The notes: generated by a model not told the origin, from the sequence alone. 64,000 nt of DNA from Rhizobacter sp. Root404 (GCF_001425865.1 NZ_LMDS01000004.1:1368947-1432946); one strand, 5' to 3'; shown: positions 54,445-63,499, counted from the stretch's first letter. A program made the numbers and translations.

Positions 54445-55349
54445 GGGGCAGATCCCGAAGGCACCTGGGGACGGGCCGAATCCGCAAGTCTGGGGCCAAG
54501 CTTCTTGGCAAGCGCGGAACCTCGAGAGAGGGTGACAGTTGTCGCCATCCCGAAGTGCCTCCCTCTTAGCTCCCGGGTGCACTCACCCCGTGGGGGTAGG
54601 GGGGCCTTCAGGTGACGATAGAACTAGAAAGATATTCTGTCAGCCTGGATTGGTCGACAGCCTCAACCGGCAACTCTCGGCATTGCCGCATCGCCGCATC
54701 GCCGCATCGCCGCATCGCCGCCCATCAGCTGTCACTTGCAAGCGTGACAGTGACGCGAAACAGGACCGAAGCGTCGAGGTGCGATCAGCGAGCTTGGCGC
54801 TCCCGCTCCTGAATCGCTCGTGGAAGCATCACCTGCCCGCAAAGTGTGCGCAGTGCGTGCGGACGAAACGCGGACCAGACGACGCGCTCATCCAGTACTT
54901 GTCACGCAGCCCGCGTGACTTACGTGTGACATGTTCTGCAGGATGCTCACAACTGAGCTGCTCAAGCCTTGCACCTGGGAAAAGCTGGAAGCGGCCATCG
55001 CGTCGGCAAGCTGATCCAGCGATAGCGTAAAGCAGCCGAAAGCGAGCTTTTGCGGCGGGCAGCTTCTGGCCGGAACTGTCCTTCTCCGCTGTCATCTTCC
55101 GACCCTACGCCGACACCCACGCCCTGAAATTCGTCCCCCTGAAGCCGCCGGTCAGATCAAAGCGACACACCCGAAGTTGCTTTCGCGCCAGAGCCCGCAC
55201 ATAGCCAAGTGACTATTTGCAACCTCTCGTGCAAGTCCGTGACCTCCCGGCTTTGGCGACATGCGTTTGGCGGTCACCGGGTTCCGTAGTCGGTGCTACC
55301 CTCGCTGCCTTCTCGCACTTTCTCGGAGCGGCCTGACTCCCAAACCTAC
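54445..55349. other. Gene-poor, repeat-containing stretch of the island
   Basis: No ORF here has codon use or motifs I trust. It holds an 8-base tandem repeat (54685-54720), several hairpins and eight copies of GTGAC/GTCAC between 54532 and 54930. The closest to coding is an 88-residue minus-strand frame (54829-55095), without a ribosome site or family resemblance. It separates the XRE gene from the TIR gene and looks like decayed mobile DNA. Confidence 0.5.
54685..54720 (+). repeat. Tandem repeat of GCCGCATC (four copies plus a partial fifth)
   Basis: Four exact head-to-tail copies of GCCGCATC at 54685-54716 are followed by GCCG. The copies carry no spacers. As an 8-base unit it can change length by slippage. 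It lies in non-coding DNA. Confidence 0.85.
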
Positions 55350-56495
55350 TCAACTTGCAGCCCACGTCGCGACGCGACCAAGAATCAGAAGAAGCCCGCC
55401 GACAAACGTAGCGGCCACGCACGACTGCCAGACTCGCGCGCCGAATGCGACCTTCAGACCGTTCCATGCGGCAAAGGTCCAGGCGAGCCCTCCGAGCCAC
55501 ACGATGGTCGACACAACGATACCCGCGAGTGCTGGCCCGTGCACTGCTGTGAGGGCATGGGTCGATGCTGCGGGGTCGCCACTTCGCCAGCTGCTCAACA
55601 TCGTCGTGAAGACCCCGGGCTCGGCAAGGGCCAAACCGAGTGCAAAGCACATGATGCCGGCTGACAGATACATCCAGCCGCCGCTCAGCAGGCATGCCGC
55701 ACCGCTCGACGCTCGCTGCCAGCCGACGTTTATACCTGTAAGCCGCCAGCCCAACGCGAGGATTGGAGCCAGCAGCGCGCACGCGACGAGACACACCACC
55801 GTGCCGCTCAATATCCAACTGGGCAGTTCCCAGCCCAGACTTAACGCAGACCCGATAAGCGCATTGCCCAGCACAAGCGCCGTGGTCAGCAAAACCACAG
55901 CGCGTGTGAGCGCATCGCGACCGCCCACGCCGGCCAGTCGCACGATGACGGGCAGCGGGCGGCCGAGCAGTTCAAGTCCCTCAAGCAGCACGGCCCCCGC
56001 CCGGTTGCTCGGCGACGAGCGAATGCTTGGCTCGAGACCGTGGCGCCGCCGCAGCTCATTGGCGAGGCGCGCGACGTCGTCGCGCCACCCGACGTCGTGC
56101 AGCGCGACAGCTTGACAGCGGGCGAACGGTGCAAGCGACGGCGGCAGCGACGCACTTGGCGGCATGGCAGCTCCTTCGACCAAGACTGGAATGACGGCGA
56201 TTCCTGCCTCCAGTCCGGCCTCCAGTTCGCGTCGCACGAAGTCTTGTGGATCGTCGAGGCGCAGCGTGCCGGAAGGATATGCGGCGTCTGTCCAGCGCGG
56301 ACCGATGACAGCGAGCATGACGCGAGCTCCGCCCACCGCGCGCGCCAGCGCTGCCTCGAAGTCCTGCCCTGGCGCAATGGAGTCAAGATCGCGGAACACT
56401 TGACCTTCGCCAAAGGTCGCCTGGAGACCGTCGGCCAAGCGTCCGGTGGCACTACCGCTGTCGTCGCGGCGGTAGCTGATGAAGATGTCCGCCAT
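55350..56495 (-). CDS. TIR-domain protein with C-terminal membrane helices
   Basis: A 381-residue protein. Residues 1-150 are a TIR domain: MADIFISYRRDDSG (box 1), VFRDLDSIAPGQDF, ARVMLAVIGPRW, and E90 in QDFVRRELEAGL at the position of the NADase catalytic glutamate. The C-terminal half (about 200-381) has about five hydrophobic helices. AGGA lies just before the ATG at 56495. Bacterial TIR proteins often degrade NAD in antiphage defence; here the setting in an integrase island supports this, but signalling or scaffolding is possible. The gene is unpaired with a known partner. Confidence 0.84.
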   Translation of the reverse strand: MADIFISYRRDDSGSATGRLADGLQATFGEGQVFRDLDSIAPGQDFEAALARAVGGARVMLAVIGPRWTDAAYPSGTLRLDDPQDFVRRELEAGLEAGIAVIPVLVEGAAMPPSASLPPSLAPFARCQAVALHDVGWRDDVARLANELRRRHGLEPSIRSSPSNRAGAVLLEGLELLGRPLPVIVRLAGVGGRDALTRAVVLLTTALVLGNALIGSALSLGWELPSWILSGTVVCLVACALLAPILALGWRLTGINVGWQRASSGAACLLSGGWMYLSAGIMCFALGLALAEPGVFTTMLSSWRSGDPAASTHALTAVHGPALAGIVVSTIVWLGGLAWTFAAWNGLKVAFGARVWQSCVAATFVGGLLLILGRVATWAAS

Positions 56496-56696
56496 TTCCT
56501 TATGCCGATGGGAGTCCGCCCCGGGGTGTGATGTCCGTTCAGGGTGTACTTTGCCGATGATGGCGCGCTCGAGCAAGGGACTCGAGGAAACGGATCGCTC
56601 GCTTCAGGTCATCGCTTAAGAACTTTTAAGGACTTCACAGAAGCACGGGCAGATAGTCCTCTATCGCCGCAATCCGCGGTCGGTCCGGAGAGTCTG

Positions 56697-57152
56697 ATGT
56701 TCGCAAATTCATTTCAACGCAAGTGGGCCACAGCCGGGGTCGTTTGCGCATCGAGCCTGCTAACTGCCTGCGGCGGTGGTGGCGAGCCCGGTCCTGAGGG
56801 GTCGACGGAATCGAGCCTTCTGGCGGCGACCACGCTCCTTGATGACGACGGCGGCATCATGCCTACAGACCCTTTCGCCGTTCCAGCGAATGCGTCGACT
56901 GGGTACCGGCGGCGGTACGCCACACTGGAACAAGCGCGGGACCTGCAACGCGCCTTGGGCGCGGAAGCGCGTTGGGTTCATGTCGGCTGCTGCGGGGCGG
57001 CGGAAGCCGCAAACGCTGTCGCGGCAGCCTTGGCCTCCGACACCAACGCGTCGCCCGCCCTGCTCGTGAGCGGTGACCCGCGGTCGGCAGCCGAAGTGCT
57101 GGACCTCTTGGTTGCCGGCGGTCGTGACCGAGTTTGGTGGGTAGCGCTGTGA
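56697..57152 (+). CDS. Lipoprotein of unknown function
   Basis: A 151-residue protein with a lipoprotein signal: AGVVCASSLLTAC, then a GGGG linker. The mature part has no family I recognise; WVHVGCCGAAEAANAVAAAL and SPALLVSGDPRSAAEVLDLL look like an alternating alpha/beta segment. GGAG lies six bases ahead of the ATG at 56697. The stop overlaps the GTG start of the next gene by four bases, so the two form a coupled pair. It is divergent from the TIR gene. Confidence 0.65.
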   Translation: MFANSFQRKWATAGVVCASSLLTACGGGGEPGPEGSTESSLLAATTLLDDDGGIMPTDPFAVPANASTGYRRRYATLEQARDLQRALGAEARWVHVGCCGAAEAANAVAAALASDTNASPALLVSGDPRSAAEVLDLLVAGGRDRVWWVAL

Positions 57153-57499
57153 CGGCCCGTTCCGCGTTGCGTCTCGCGTTCGCCGCATCCGGCCGTCGGT
57201 CCGAGCCGCGACAGAAGAACCGAACGCTGTACCTTCGCCTCCTTACCTGGGCATTCGCGATCTTCAACTCGGTGCGAGTAGTCGCGTACCTGCCGACAAT
57301 TTTGGCCATCTATTCGAGCGGTGACTCGAGCCAGCACTCGCTGTGGACTTGGGTGACGTGGGCCGGCGCCAATGCGACCATGGCAGCGTGGCTCTACGAA
57401 CAAAACGGCCAGTGCGCCAACCGAGCCATTGCGGTGAGCGTGGGCAACGCGATTATGTGTATCGGGACTGTTGCCCTTATCGTCGCCTACCGAATTTGA
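57149..57499 (+). CDS. Small multi-pass membrane protein
   Basis: A 116-residue protein starting at the GTG that overlaps the lipoprotein stop (GTGA). It has three hydrophobic segments (about 30-55, 65-80 and 92-114) after a basic N-terminus (LRLAFAASGRRSEPRQK). No family recognised. Coupling to the lipoprotein suggests a membrane pair. It converges on the large wHTH-NTPase regulator, stops 15 bases apart. Confidence 0.6.
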   Translation: MTARSALRLAFAASGRRSEPRQKNRTLYLRLLTWAFAIFNSVRVVAYLPTILAIYSSGDSSQHSLWTWVTWAGANATMAAWLYEQNGQCANRAIAVSVGNAIMCIGTVALIVAYRI

Positions 57500-57513
57500 C
57501 TCGAGAAGGAGAC

Positions 57514-60030
57514 TTAGCCGAGGGCCAGTTCAACTGCGGCTTCATCGCTGAGCGATTCACCTACCGAACGCCAGCGCGCGAGATCCGCAGGACCTACGTC
57601 CGCGCGCGCGATTTCGTTGTCCAAGCGTGCGCGGAAGGCCTGCGTCAATGGATGCGGCATTTTTCGGGCAAGGTTTTCTTGGAGCCGCGCGGCCGCATCA
57701 ATGGCGACGGCGTCGTGCAATCGTCCGCCCGCCAGGCAAAGCATTGCGAGCGACTCGGCGCTGTACACACCAATCGGACTGGCAGCGATCTCTCGGCGAC
57801 GAGACCGCATCATGAGCAGCGCCTGGTCGAGTCGGCCGAGCGCAGCCAGCGCGTAGGCGGTCCAGCAGATTGCGAAGATGAACGTGCGCGGCAGGTCAGG
57901 CCGCGCGACGATGGTCGCTCCCAGTTCCGCAGCTTCTTCGAAGCGCCCCAGGATGTCGAGATACATCACTAGGTTCGACTCGCACGTCATCAAGGGCAAG
58001 ACCTCATCAGGCGCACTGCGAAGGACTTCGCGCTGCTTGCGCAAGCAGACTACGGCCTGCTCGATATTATTCCGGTGCTCATGAATCATCATTTCGACCG
58101 TCAAGCGCAGACCACGAAGGTAGGCCGGGTCATTTGGTCGTTCCAGACCCAGCAATTCGGCGTGAATTGCCTGCGCCGCGTTCAGTTCGCCTTGTCGCGC
58201 GCGCGTGAATCCGAGCGCCGCCAAAGTCACTTGCAGACGGCGTCGGAATCCGGCGGCGCGGGCCTTGGCAACGGCCTCCATCTTGATGAACAAAAGCTCG
58301 TCTTGGCGCATCCCCGCCTGTACCCCAAGCGTGCCAAGGCGCCACAGCACGTTCACCTGCGCGCTTGCCGGTGCTTCTTCGAGGCGGGCACGCAAGGTCT
58401 GCAGGATGGGCACCAACTCCGAGGTCAACCCCAGCTGCACATACAGTGAAGCGGCTGCGCCAGCCAAGCTGATCGCAGTCGGAGCATCACCGATGTGCAT
58501 CGACCATTCAAGTGCGGCGCGGGCATTGTCGATTTCCGGTCGCAGGCGCTGCGTTACTTCGCTGGCCGTTGCGGTCGCGTGGTCTCCCCACCTCGACTCG
58601 TCGACGCTTGCAAAGAGGTCACTGACCGCGTGGGAATGGCGCGTACGCCGACTTGAGGACTCGCCGGCCGCGTCGAGTTGCTCTAACGCGAACAGGCGGA
58701 TCGTTTCTAGCAGTCGATAGCGCACCGGTTCGCCGAGTTCCACACTGATCAGGGACTTGTCGACGAGCGCCGAGACTGCTTCCAGGACCGCCCACTCGTC
58801 CAGCTCGGAACCACCGGCGTCACGCGCAACGTCCTGCGCCAATTCGAGCGTGAAGCCACCGATGAACACCCCCAGGCGCCGCAGAACGGTCTGCTCGGCA
58901 CAGCTCAGCAACCCATGGCTCCATTCCAACGCCGCTCTGAGCGTTTGGTGGCGCGGTGCGGCATCGCGGATTCCCCCCGTCAGCAGGCGCAATCGGTCGT
59001 CAAGCCGCTCGTGCAACCCCTTGACCCCCAACAGCTTGACGCGCGCAGCAGCCAACTCGATGGCGAGCGGCAGGCCATCGAGCTGCCGACAGATGTCACC
59101 CACTGTTGCGCGGTTGCTCGCGTCGATTCGAAAACGTCGGTCAATCGCCCGTGCACGCTCGGCGAACAGGCGAATCGCACCAAAGCTCTCATCGGGTACG
59201 TCGTGCGTGCCGGGTACCGCCAACGGTGAAACTTGGAACACCCGTTCCCCCGAAGTCCGCAACGCCTGCTGGCTCGTGACAAGCAGATGAACTTCCGGCG
59301 TCAATCGACGCAGTGTCGAGACGAGGGCGCCGGTCGCGTCCAGGAGGTGCTCGCAGTTGTCCAGAAATAGCAGCATCGAGCGGCCCCGAAGTTCTGATGC
59401 GAGTTGCTCGGCCGAGCGTGCATTGCCCAAGGCGACCCGCGTCGCCTGGGCCACGGCCTGCGCGAGCTGCCCGCCTTCCCGGACCGCGGAACACTCTATC
59501 CACGCGACGCCGTCGGGCCAGCGCGACCGATGAGTTATAGCAACAGCGAGTGCGAGCCTGGTTTTGCCGATGCCCCCTGCACCAGTGACTGTCACGAGAG
59601 GATGTTCGAGGACCCACTCGGAAAGCAAGACCAGTGCGTCTTCCCGGCCTATCAACGGCGGCGGCTCGGCCGGCAGTTCCGAGATGTCACGCGGATGCAT
59701 TCTTTCGAAGGCCGGAGCCGCAGCAGGCTCCAAAAGCGGGGCGACAAATCGGTATCCCCGGCCAGGTACGGTGACGATTACCCGCTCGCCAAGCACCTTG
59801 CGTAAGGCGCTGACTTGCACATAGAGATTGCCCTCTTCCACGAACGCACCCGGCCACACGACATCGAGCAGCTCGGCCTTGGAAACCGTGCGATCCCGAC
59901 GCCTGATGAGTGCGTGCAGCAGGTCGAGCGCCCGCTCTCCGACCGCCACCGGCACACCGTCAATCAACAGCTCGCGCTTCGAAGGTGACAGCACAAATCG
60001 GCCAAATACAAGCGCCGGGTCGTTTTCCAT
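57514..60030 (-). CDS. Large wHTH-NTPase-TPR transcriptional regulator (AfsR/LuxR-like)
   Basis: An 838-residue STAND-type regulator from the ATG at 60030 (GGA just upstream; 60084 would add 18 residues). An OmpR/PhoB-type winged helix is N-terminal (about 10-100; VPGRGYRFVAPL). The NB-ARC-like NTPase has Walker A TGAGGIGKT (about 149-157), Walker B MLLFLDNCEH (about 219-228) and LDGLPLAIELAAAR. The C-terminal half is TPR-like helical repeats. Such proteins switch on ligand sensing. The target is unknown; no gene nearby carries an obvious site. Confidence 0.87.
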   Translation of the reverse strand: MENDPALVFGRFVLSPSKRELLIDGVPVAVGERALDLLHALIRRRDRTVSKAELLDVVWPGAFVEEGNLYVQVSALRKVLGERVIVTVPGRGYRFVAPLLEPAAAPAFERMHPRDISELPAEPPPLIGREDALVLLSEWVLEHPLVTVTGAGGIGKTRLALAVAITHRSRWPDGVAWIECSAVREGGQLAQAVAQATRVALGNARSAEQLASELRGRSMLLFLDNCEHLLDATGALVSTLRRLTPEVHLLVTSQQALRTSGERVFQVSPLAVPGTHDVPDESFGAIRLFAERARAIDRRFRIDASNRATVGDICRQLDGLPLAIELAAARVKLLGVKGLHERLDDRLRLLTGGIRDAAPRHQTLRAALEWSHGLLSCAEQTVLRRLGVFIGGFTLELAQDVARDAGGSELDEWAVLEAVSALVDKSLISVELGEPVRYRLLETIRLFALEQLDAAGESSSRRTRHSHAVSDLFASVDESRWGDHATATASEVTQRLRPEIDNARAALEWSMHIGDAPTAISLAGAAASLYVQLGLTSELVPILQTLRARLEEAPASAQVNVLWRLGTLGVQAGMRQDELLFIKMEAVAKARAAGFRRRLQVTLAALGFTRARQGELNAAQAIHAELLGLERPNDPAYLRGLRLTVEMMIHEHRNNIEQAVVCLRKQREVLRSAPDEVLPLMTCESNLVMYLDILGRFEEAAELGATIVARPDLPRTFIFAICWTAYALAALGRLDQALLMMRSRRREIAASPIGVYSAESLAMLCLAGGRLHDAVAIDAAARLQENLARKMPHPLTQAFRARLDNEIARADVGPADLARWRSVGESLSDEAAVELALG

Positions 60031-60208
60031 GGCATTCCGAAAACTTGGCATGGTTGCGCCAAGCATGGGAGGACATCGCGCCATATTACCGAAGGGCTCG
60101 AGGGCGCTCCGCTCGGTAATTCAAAAGTCTTTGAGGCCTATGCCGGTTCTTCCCGAAAGTCGACGCATCAGCCGCCGAGCGCCGACCGGGAACGTTGATT
60201 GCCGGCGA

Positions 60209-60439
60209 ATGCCCACTATGGAAATCTCGCGCGCCGACTGGTGCAGGCGCTTCGCGAACGCGTTGCTAGTCCTCGACGCATCGAGCAGCCCGACAGAGGC
60301 TGACTGGCTTTCCGAGGCTGCCTATCCGAGCGCGCAGCTTCTCGTCCCGGAGGAGGCCGCCGAGAAACTTGTAGGGTTGGCGGTGCGCCATCCGGGTGAC
60401 GACGAAACCCCCACGCGACAGGCTCGCGGCTCCGCATAG
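60209..60439 (+). CDS. Small conserved-looking protein, unknown
   Basis: A 76-residue frame (MPTMEISRADWCRRFANALL, then VLDASSSPTEADWLSEAAYP) has an amphipathic, aromatic-rich character. The WCRRFANALL and PEEAAEKLVG segments look like a real folded domain rather than an antisense shadow, and no longer gene overlaps it. A second ATG at 60218 may be the true start. It lies upstream of the small membrane protein gene. There is no clear Shine-Dalgarno. Function unknown. Confidence 0.5.
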   Translation: MPTMEISRADWCRRFANALLVLDASSSPTEADWLSEAAYPSAQLLVPEEAAEKLVGLAVRHPGDDETPTRQARGSA

Positions 60440-60553
60440 TCTCGCTACTGATCGATCGGCAGCTCTCGCACCGAGCGCTTGATCCAACCCCCTGATCCGG
60501 CGCTGCTCAGCCATCGTGAGCATCGATCTTAGGGATGGTGATCTGAGTAGCAC

Positions 60554-60581
60554 CTCCTACGTTAATGCAGTAGCGAAGGAG
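60554..60581 (+). promoter_or_regulatory. Stem that pairs with the Shine-Dalgarno of the next gene
   Basis: CTCCT (60554-60558) is complementary to AGGAG (60577-60581), the ribosome site of the gene at 60588. CG/CG pairs (60560-60561 with 60574-60575) extend the stem past an A-A mismatch. If the stem forms in the mRNA it would hide the site, so translation may be conditional. Confidence 0.4.
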
Positions 60582-60587
60582 TCAGCG

Positions 60588-60872
60588 ATGCGCACTCAGA
60601 ACCTTTCCTCACCGCATGCCAAAGTTTTCGGCGGCTTGATTGCAGTAGTTGCGGTAGCTGCCCTGGCCGCTACCGCGGCGGGTTCATACGTTAGTTTAAT
60701 GGGCGGAGTTTCCCCCGGAGCGAGTCACATCGCACTGTCGTTGGCTGGCCCGGCGGGCGCTTCGCTCGATTCATTTGCCTCGCCAGACCGCGACCCTTCC
60801 TTGCCTGCGGCAAGTGCCGTATTTGCAGAGTCGACCACCACCATTGCGCAAGTGGAGATCGCGTCCTTCTAG
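60588..60872 (+). CDS. Small single-pass membrane protein, unknown
   Basis: A 94-residue protein with one membrane helix (VFGGLIAVVAVAALAATAAG, about residues 13-32) and a Ser/Ala-rich tail ending TTTIAQVEIASF. AAGGAG sits six bases before the ATG at 60588, a strong ribosome site. No family is recognised. A complementary CTCCT just upstream could sequester the site. Confidence 0.6.
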   Translation: MRTQNLSSPHAKVFGGLIAVVAVAALAATAAGSYVSLMGGVSPGASHIALSLAGPAGASLDSFASPDRDPSLPAASAVFAESTTTIAQVEIASF

Positions 60873-60939
60873 CCCCGGCCCTCCCTTCGATTCGTCTAGC
60901 AGTTAAGAGACTATATTTCACGCACCATGCTGCTCGCCG

Positions 60940-61071
60940 AAGAGTGGTACAGCTGGAGGCCGGCGAGTTGCTCGCGGTCATTGGTGCCAGCGTGGCAAGT
61001 AAGTCGATGCTGGTGCTTCTGCTCAGCTGTGCTGAAACGCGGTACCCAGGACGGTGCCGCTCAAGCAAGCC
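60940..61071 (+). pseudogene. Decayed ABC-transporter ATPase fragment
   Basis: In one frame this stretch reads VVQLEAGELLAVIGASVASK, then SMLVLLLSCAE, which copies the N-terminal Walker A region of a LolD/SalX-type ATPase (normally AVIGASGSGKST). Walker A is broken: the second and third conserved glycines are missing. The frame ends at a TGA and no signature or Walker B follows. The rest up to 61493 has no coding gene I trust. It is probably an island relic. Confidence 0.5.
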
Positions 61072-61493
61072 GAGCTGAGGCAGTGGCCGCGCTAAGAGCT
61101 GAGCTCGGATGCGCGTCGCAGGACACTCTTAAGGCAGTAGCGCCTCGTGTTTTCGTCGATCGCCTCTCAACGCTACCTTGGCAGACGCATCGAGTCCCGG
61201 CGTTCTGTTTCTCGCATGGGTCAAATGGGCCTGCGCGTGCCTTGGAGCAGCCGTGGCGACCGACTCTTGGTCGCCGGGCACAGCCGGCGATGTTCAGCCG
61301 CATTGCTTACGATTTGGCCCCAAGCCAGTCGAAACGGCCTACCCCTTGAAATGGCCGGCGAGTGGCCGCGCGAGGCGGGATGGATTGAAGGTTGCGCGCA
61401 AGCCGATGATCGTGGTTTGCCACTTCCAAACTTGGCGACACCCGGACCCGATCGGCGTAGACTGACTGATCCTGCTCTGGCGAGGAGATGGTC

Positions 61494-63083
61494 ATGATCA
61501 AATGGTCAATGGTCTTCCAGATTGCTGCTCTGACAGCAGGCTCCTGGACGCTGCCGGCTTTCGGACAGGCGGCTGACGAAAAGCTGGGCAAGGTGCACTT
61601 CGAAACGTCGTGCACGCCGCAAGCGCAGCAACTCTTCGACAGAGGGATGCTCTATCAGCACTCCTTCTGGTATCGCGCTTCGCAAAACGTTTTCGAGGAC
61701 GTGGCGAAGGCGGACGCGACGTGCGCAATGGCCTATTGGGGCGTTGCGCTGAGTTTGCTGTGGAACCCTCACTCCGCGCCAGCAGAAAAGAACCTTGTCG
61801 AGGGTTCAGCAGCGCTGGCCAAAGCGAACACCATTGGCGCACGGACCGAGCGCGAACGCGACTACCTCGATGCCCTGGGTGCGATGTATGCCGATTACGG
61901 CAAGGTGGATCACCGCACGCGAATGCTCGCGTACACCAAGAAGATGGAGCAACTCGCGCAACGCTATCCAAAGGACGACGAAGCACAGATCTACTACGCG
62001 TTGGCGCTTAACACCTCCGCCTCGCCAGCCGACAAGACCTATTCGAACCAGTTGAAGGGCGCAGCGATCCTCGAGGAGATCGCGAAACGCCAACCCGAAC
62101 ACCCGGGCGTCACCCACTACCTGATTCACCTGTACGACACCCCGGCCCTGGCTGAAAAAGGGCTCGATGCTGCACGGCGATATTCGAAGATCGCGCCTGC
62201 GGCAGCCCATGCGCAACACATGCCTTCGCACGTCTTCACGCGCGTCGGCTACTGGACTGAATCGATTGAATCGAACGCGGTATCTGCGCGCGTGGCGGCA
62301 AGCGACAGGGAGGGCCATGATCAGTTGCATGCCATGGACTACATGGTCTATGCCTACCTGCAGATCGGCCAGGACGGCAAGGCCAGGACCGTCATCGAAC
62401 AGATGAAGGCTGTGAGCGGTTTCACCGAGACAGCGCTGGCGGGACCGTATGCATTGGCCGCGTCACCAGCGCGCTACGCCGTCGAACGCGGCGACTGGCA
62501 GGCCGCGGCGCAGTTGCAAGTGCGGCCAAGCCCGCTCGCCCATACGCAGGCCATCACTCATTTTGCGCGCGCGCTCGGCGCGGCGCGCTCGGGCGACGTG
62601 GCGGCGGCCAACAATGACATTGCACGGCTCGCCGAGTTGCGGGACAAGCTGCGCGAGGGACAGGATGCGTACTGGTCCCAGCAGGTGGACATCCAGCGCC
62701 AGGTTGCAATCGCCTGGGTGATGTTTGCGGAGGGGAAGTACGACGACGCGCTGAGCGCCATGAAGCTCGCTGCAGATTCCGAGGACGCAACCGAGAAGCA
62801 TCCGGTGACGCCCGGTGTGTTGAAGCCCGCGCGCGAACTCTACGGCGTCATGTTGCTTGAACGCGGCAAGGCCGAGGACGCATTCGTGGCCTTCGAAGCG
62901 ACGTTGAAGAAAGAGCCCAACCGACTGGGTGCTTCTGTCGGCGCCGCAAAGGCAGCCGAGAAGATCGGCGATTCGGCGCGTGCACGCGTCTATTTCGGCA
63001 AGGTCGTGGCGTTGGCGGACGGCGCCGACAAGTCCCGCCCGGAAATCGCTGACGCGCGCGACTTCATGGCGAGGAGGCCTTGA
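61494..63083 (+). CDS. Exported TPR-repeat protein
   Basis: A 529-residue protein. AGGAG lies six bases before the ATG at 61494; an ATG at 61488 abuts it and is less likely. The signal is MIKWSMVFQIAALTAGSWTL with cleavage near FGQA. The rest is helical repeats with TPR character, and contains the family block AAHAQHMPSHVFTRVGYW. Proteins of this group are periplasmic and of unknown function; a cysteine pair (C42, C79 region) may be structural. It is coupled to the next gene. Confidence 0.82.
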   Translation: MIKWSMVFQIAALTAGSWTLPAFGQAADEKLGKVHFETSCTPQAQQLFDRGMLYQHSFWYRASQNVFEDVAKADATCAMAYWGVALSLLWNPHSAPAEKNLVEGSAALAKANTIGARTERERDYLDALGAMYADYGKVDHRTRMLAYTKKMEQLAQRYPKDDEAQIYYALALNTSASPADKTYSNQLKGAAILEEIAKRQPEHPGVTHYLIHLYDTPALAEKGLDAARRYSKIAPAAAHAQHMPSHVFTRVGYWTESIESNAVSARVAASDREGHDQLHAMDYMVYAYLQIGQDGKARTVIEQMKAVSGFTETALAGPYALAASPARYAVERGDWQAAAQLQVRPSPLAHTQAITHFARALGAARSGDVAAANNDIARLAELRDKLREGQDAYWSQQVDIQRQVAIAWVMFAEGKYDDALSAMKLAADSEDATEKHPVTPGVLKPARELYGVMLLERGKAEDAFVAFEATLKKEPNRLGASVGAAKAAEKIGDSARARVYFGKVVALADGADKSRPEIADARDFMARRP

Positions 63084-63115
63084 GGCGCTTCACCCCCAAG
63101 TCGTGGGCGAGCCAC

Positions 63116-63499
63116 ATGAAGTCGACCTGTGTCCTGCTGGTGCTGGTCTCCCTGGCCACGCACGCGCATGCTCAGGCGCTGCGCCTCTTCGGCTATTTTG
63201 GCGATCTCGGTGAGTGGGAGATGTCGGCCGATGTGGCCGTGAATCCTTCGGATCGAGCGAAAGAATTTCGGGGTCCGCTGCTGTTGCGTCATACAGGTGT
63301 TTGTACCCAAGACGGTCCCGAAGAGAAGTCGGGCGACATTCGCGTGAAACTGTCGGAGTCGCGGTCCGACTTGCAAGCCACATTGAAGTTCGACGGTCTG
63401 GAGTGTCGATTTTCAGGACGCTTGTCATCAGACCGGTACACCGGCCCGATGTCCTGCCCGGATCGGCGAGCGAAGCAGTTGAATGTCTGGCTGAAGTAG
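63116..63499 (+). CDS. Small exported protein, unknown
   Basis: A 127-residue protein with a clean Sec signal (MKSTCVLLVLVSLATHAHAQ). The mature part has three cysteines (VCTQDG, LECRFSG, MSCPDRR) and is rich in beta-type patterns. A TTG start at 63080, overlapping the TPR-protein stop (TTGA), would add 12 residues in front of the signal and cannot be excluded, since GAGGAGG precedes it. It probably works with the TPR protein in the periplasm. No family recognised. Confidence 0.65.
   Translation: MKSTCVLLVLVSLATHAHAQALRLFGYFGDLGEWEMSADVAVNPSDRAKEFRGPLLLRHTGVCTQDGPEEKSGDIRVKLSESRSDLQATLKFDGLECRFSGRLSSDRYTGPMSCPDRRAKQLNVWLK

Noticed and set aside
54685..54720. Repeat array resembling a very short CRISPR
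   Set aside because: The units are 8 bases and contiguous, with no spacers and no cas genes near. It is a simple tandem repeat.
54829..55095. 88-codon minus-strand ORF (MTAEKDSSGQKL...)
   Set aside because: No ribosome site, no family resemblance, and it crosses the GTGAC-rich hairpin region. Not called a gene.
60266..60553. 95-codon minus-strand ORF
   Set aside because: It overlaps the better-supported small plus-strand gene at 60209-60439, lacks a ribosome site and has Arg-rich shadow composition.
60927..61349. 140-codon plus-strand ORF
   Set aside because: It runs in another frame through the ABC ATPase relic; it has no ribosome site or recognised motif.
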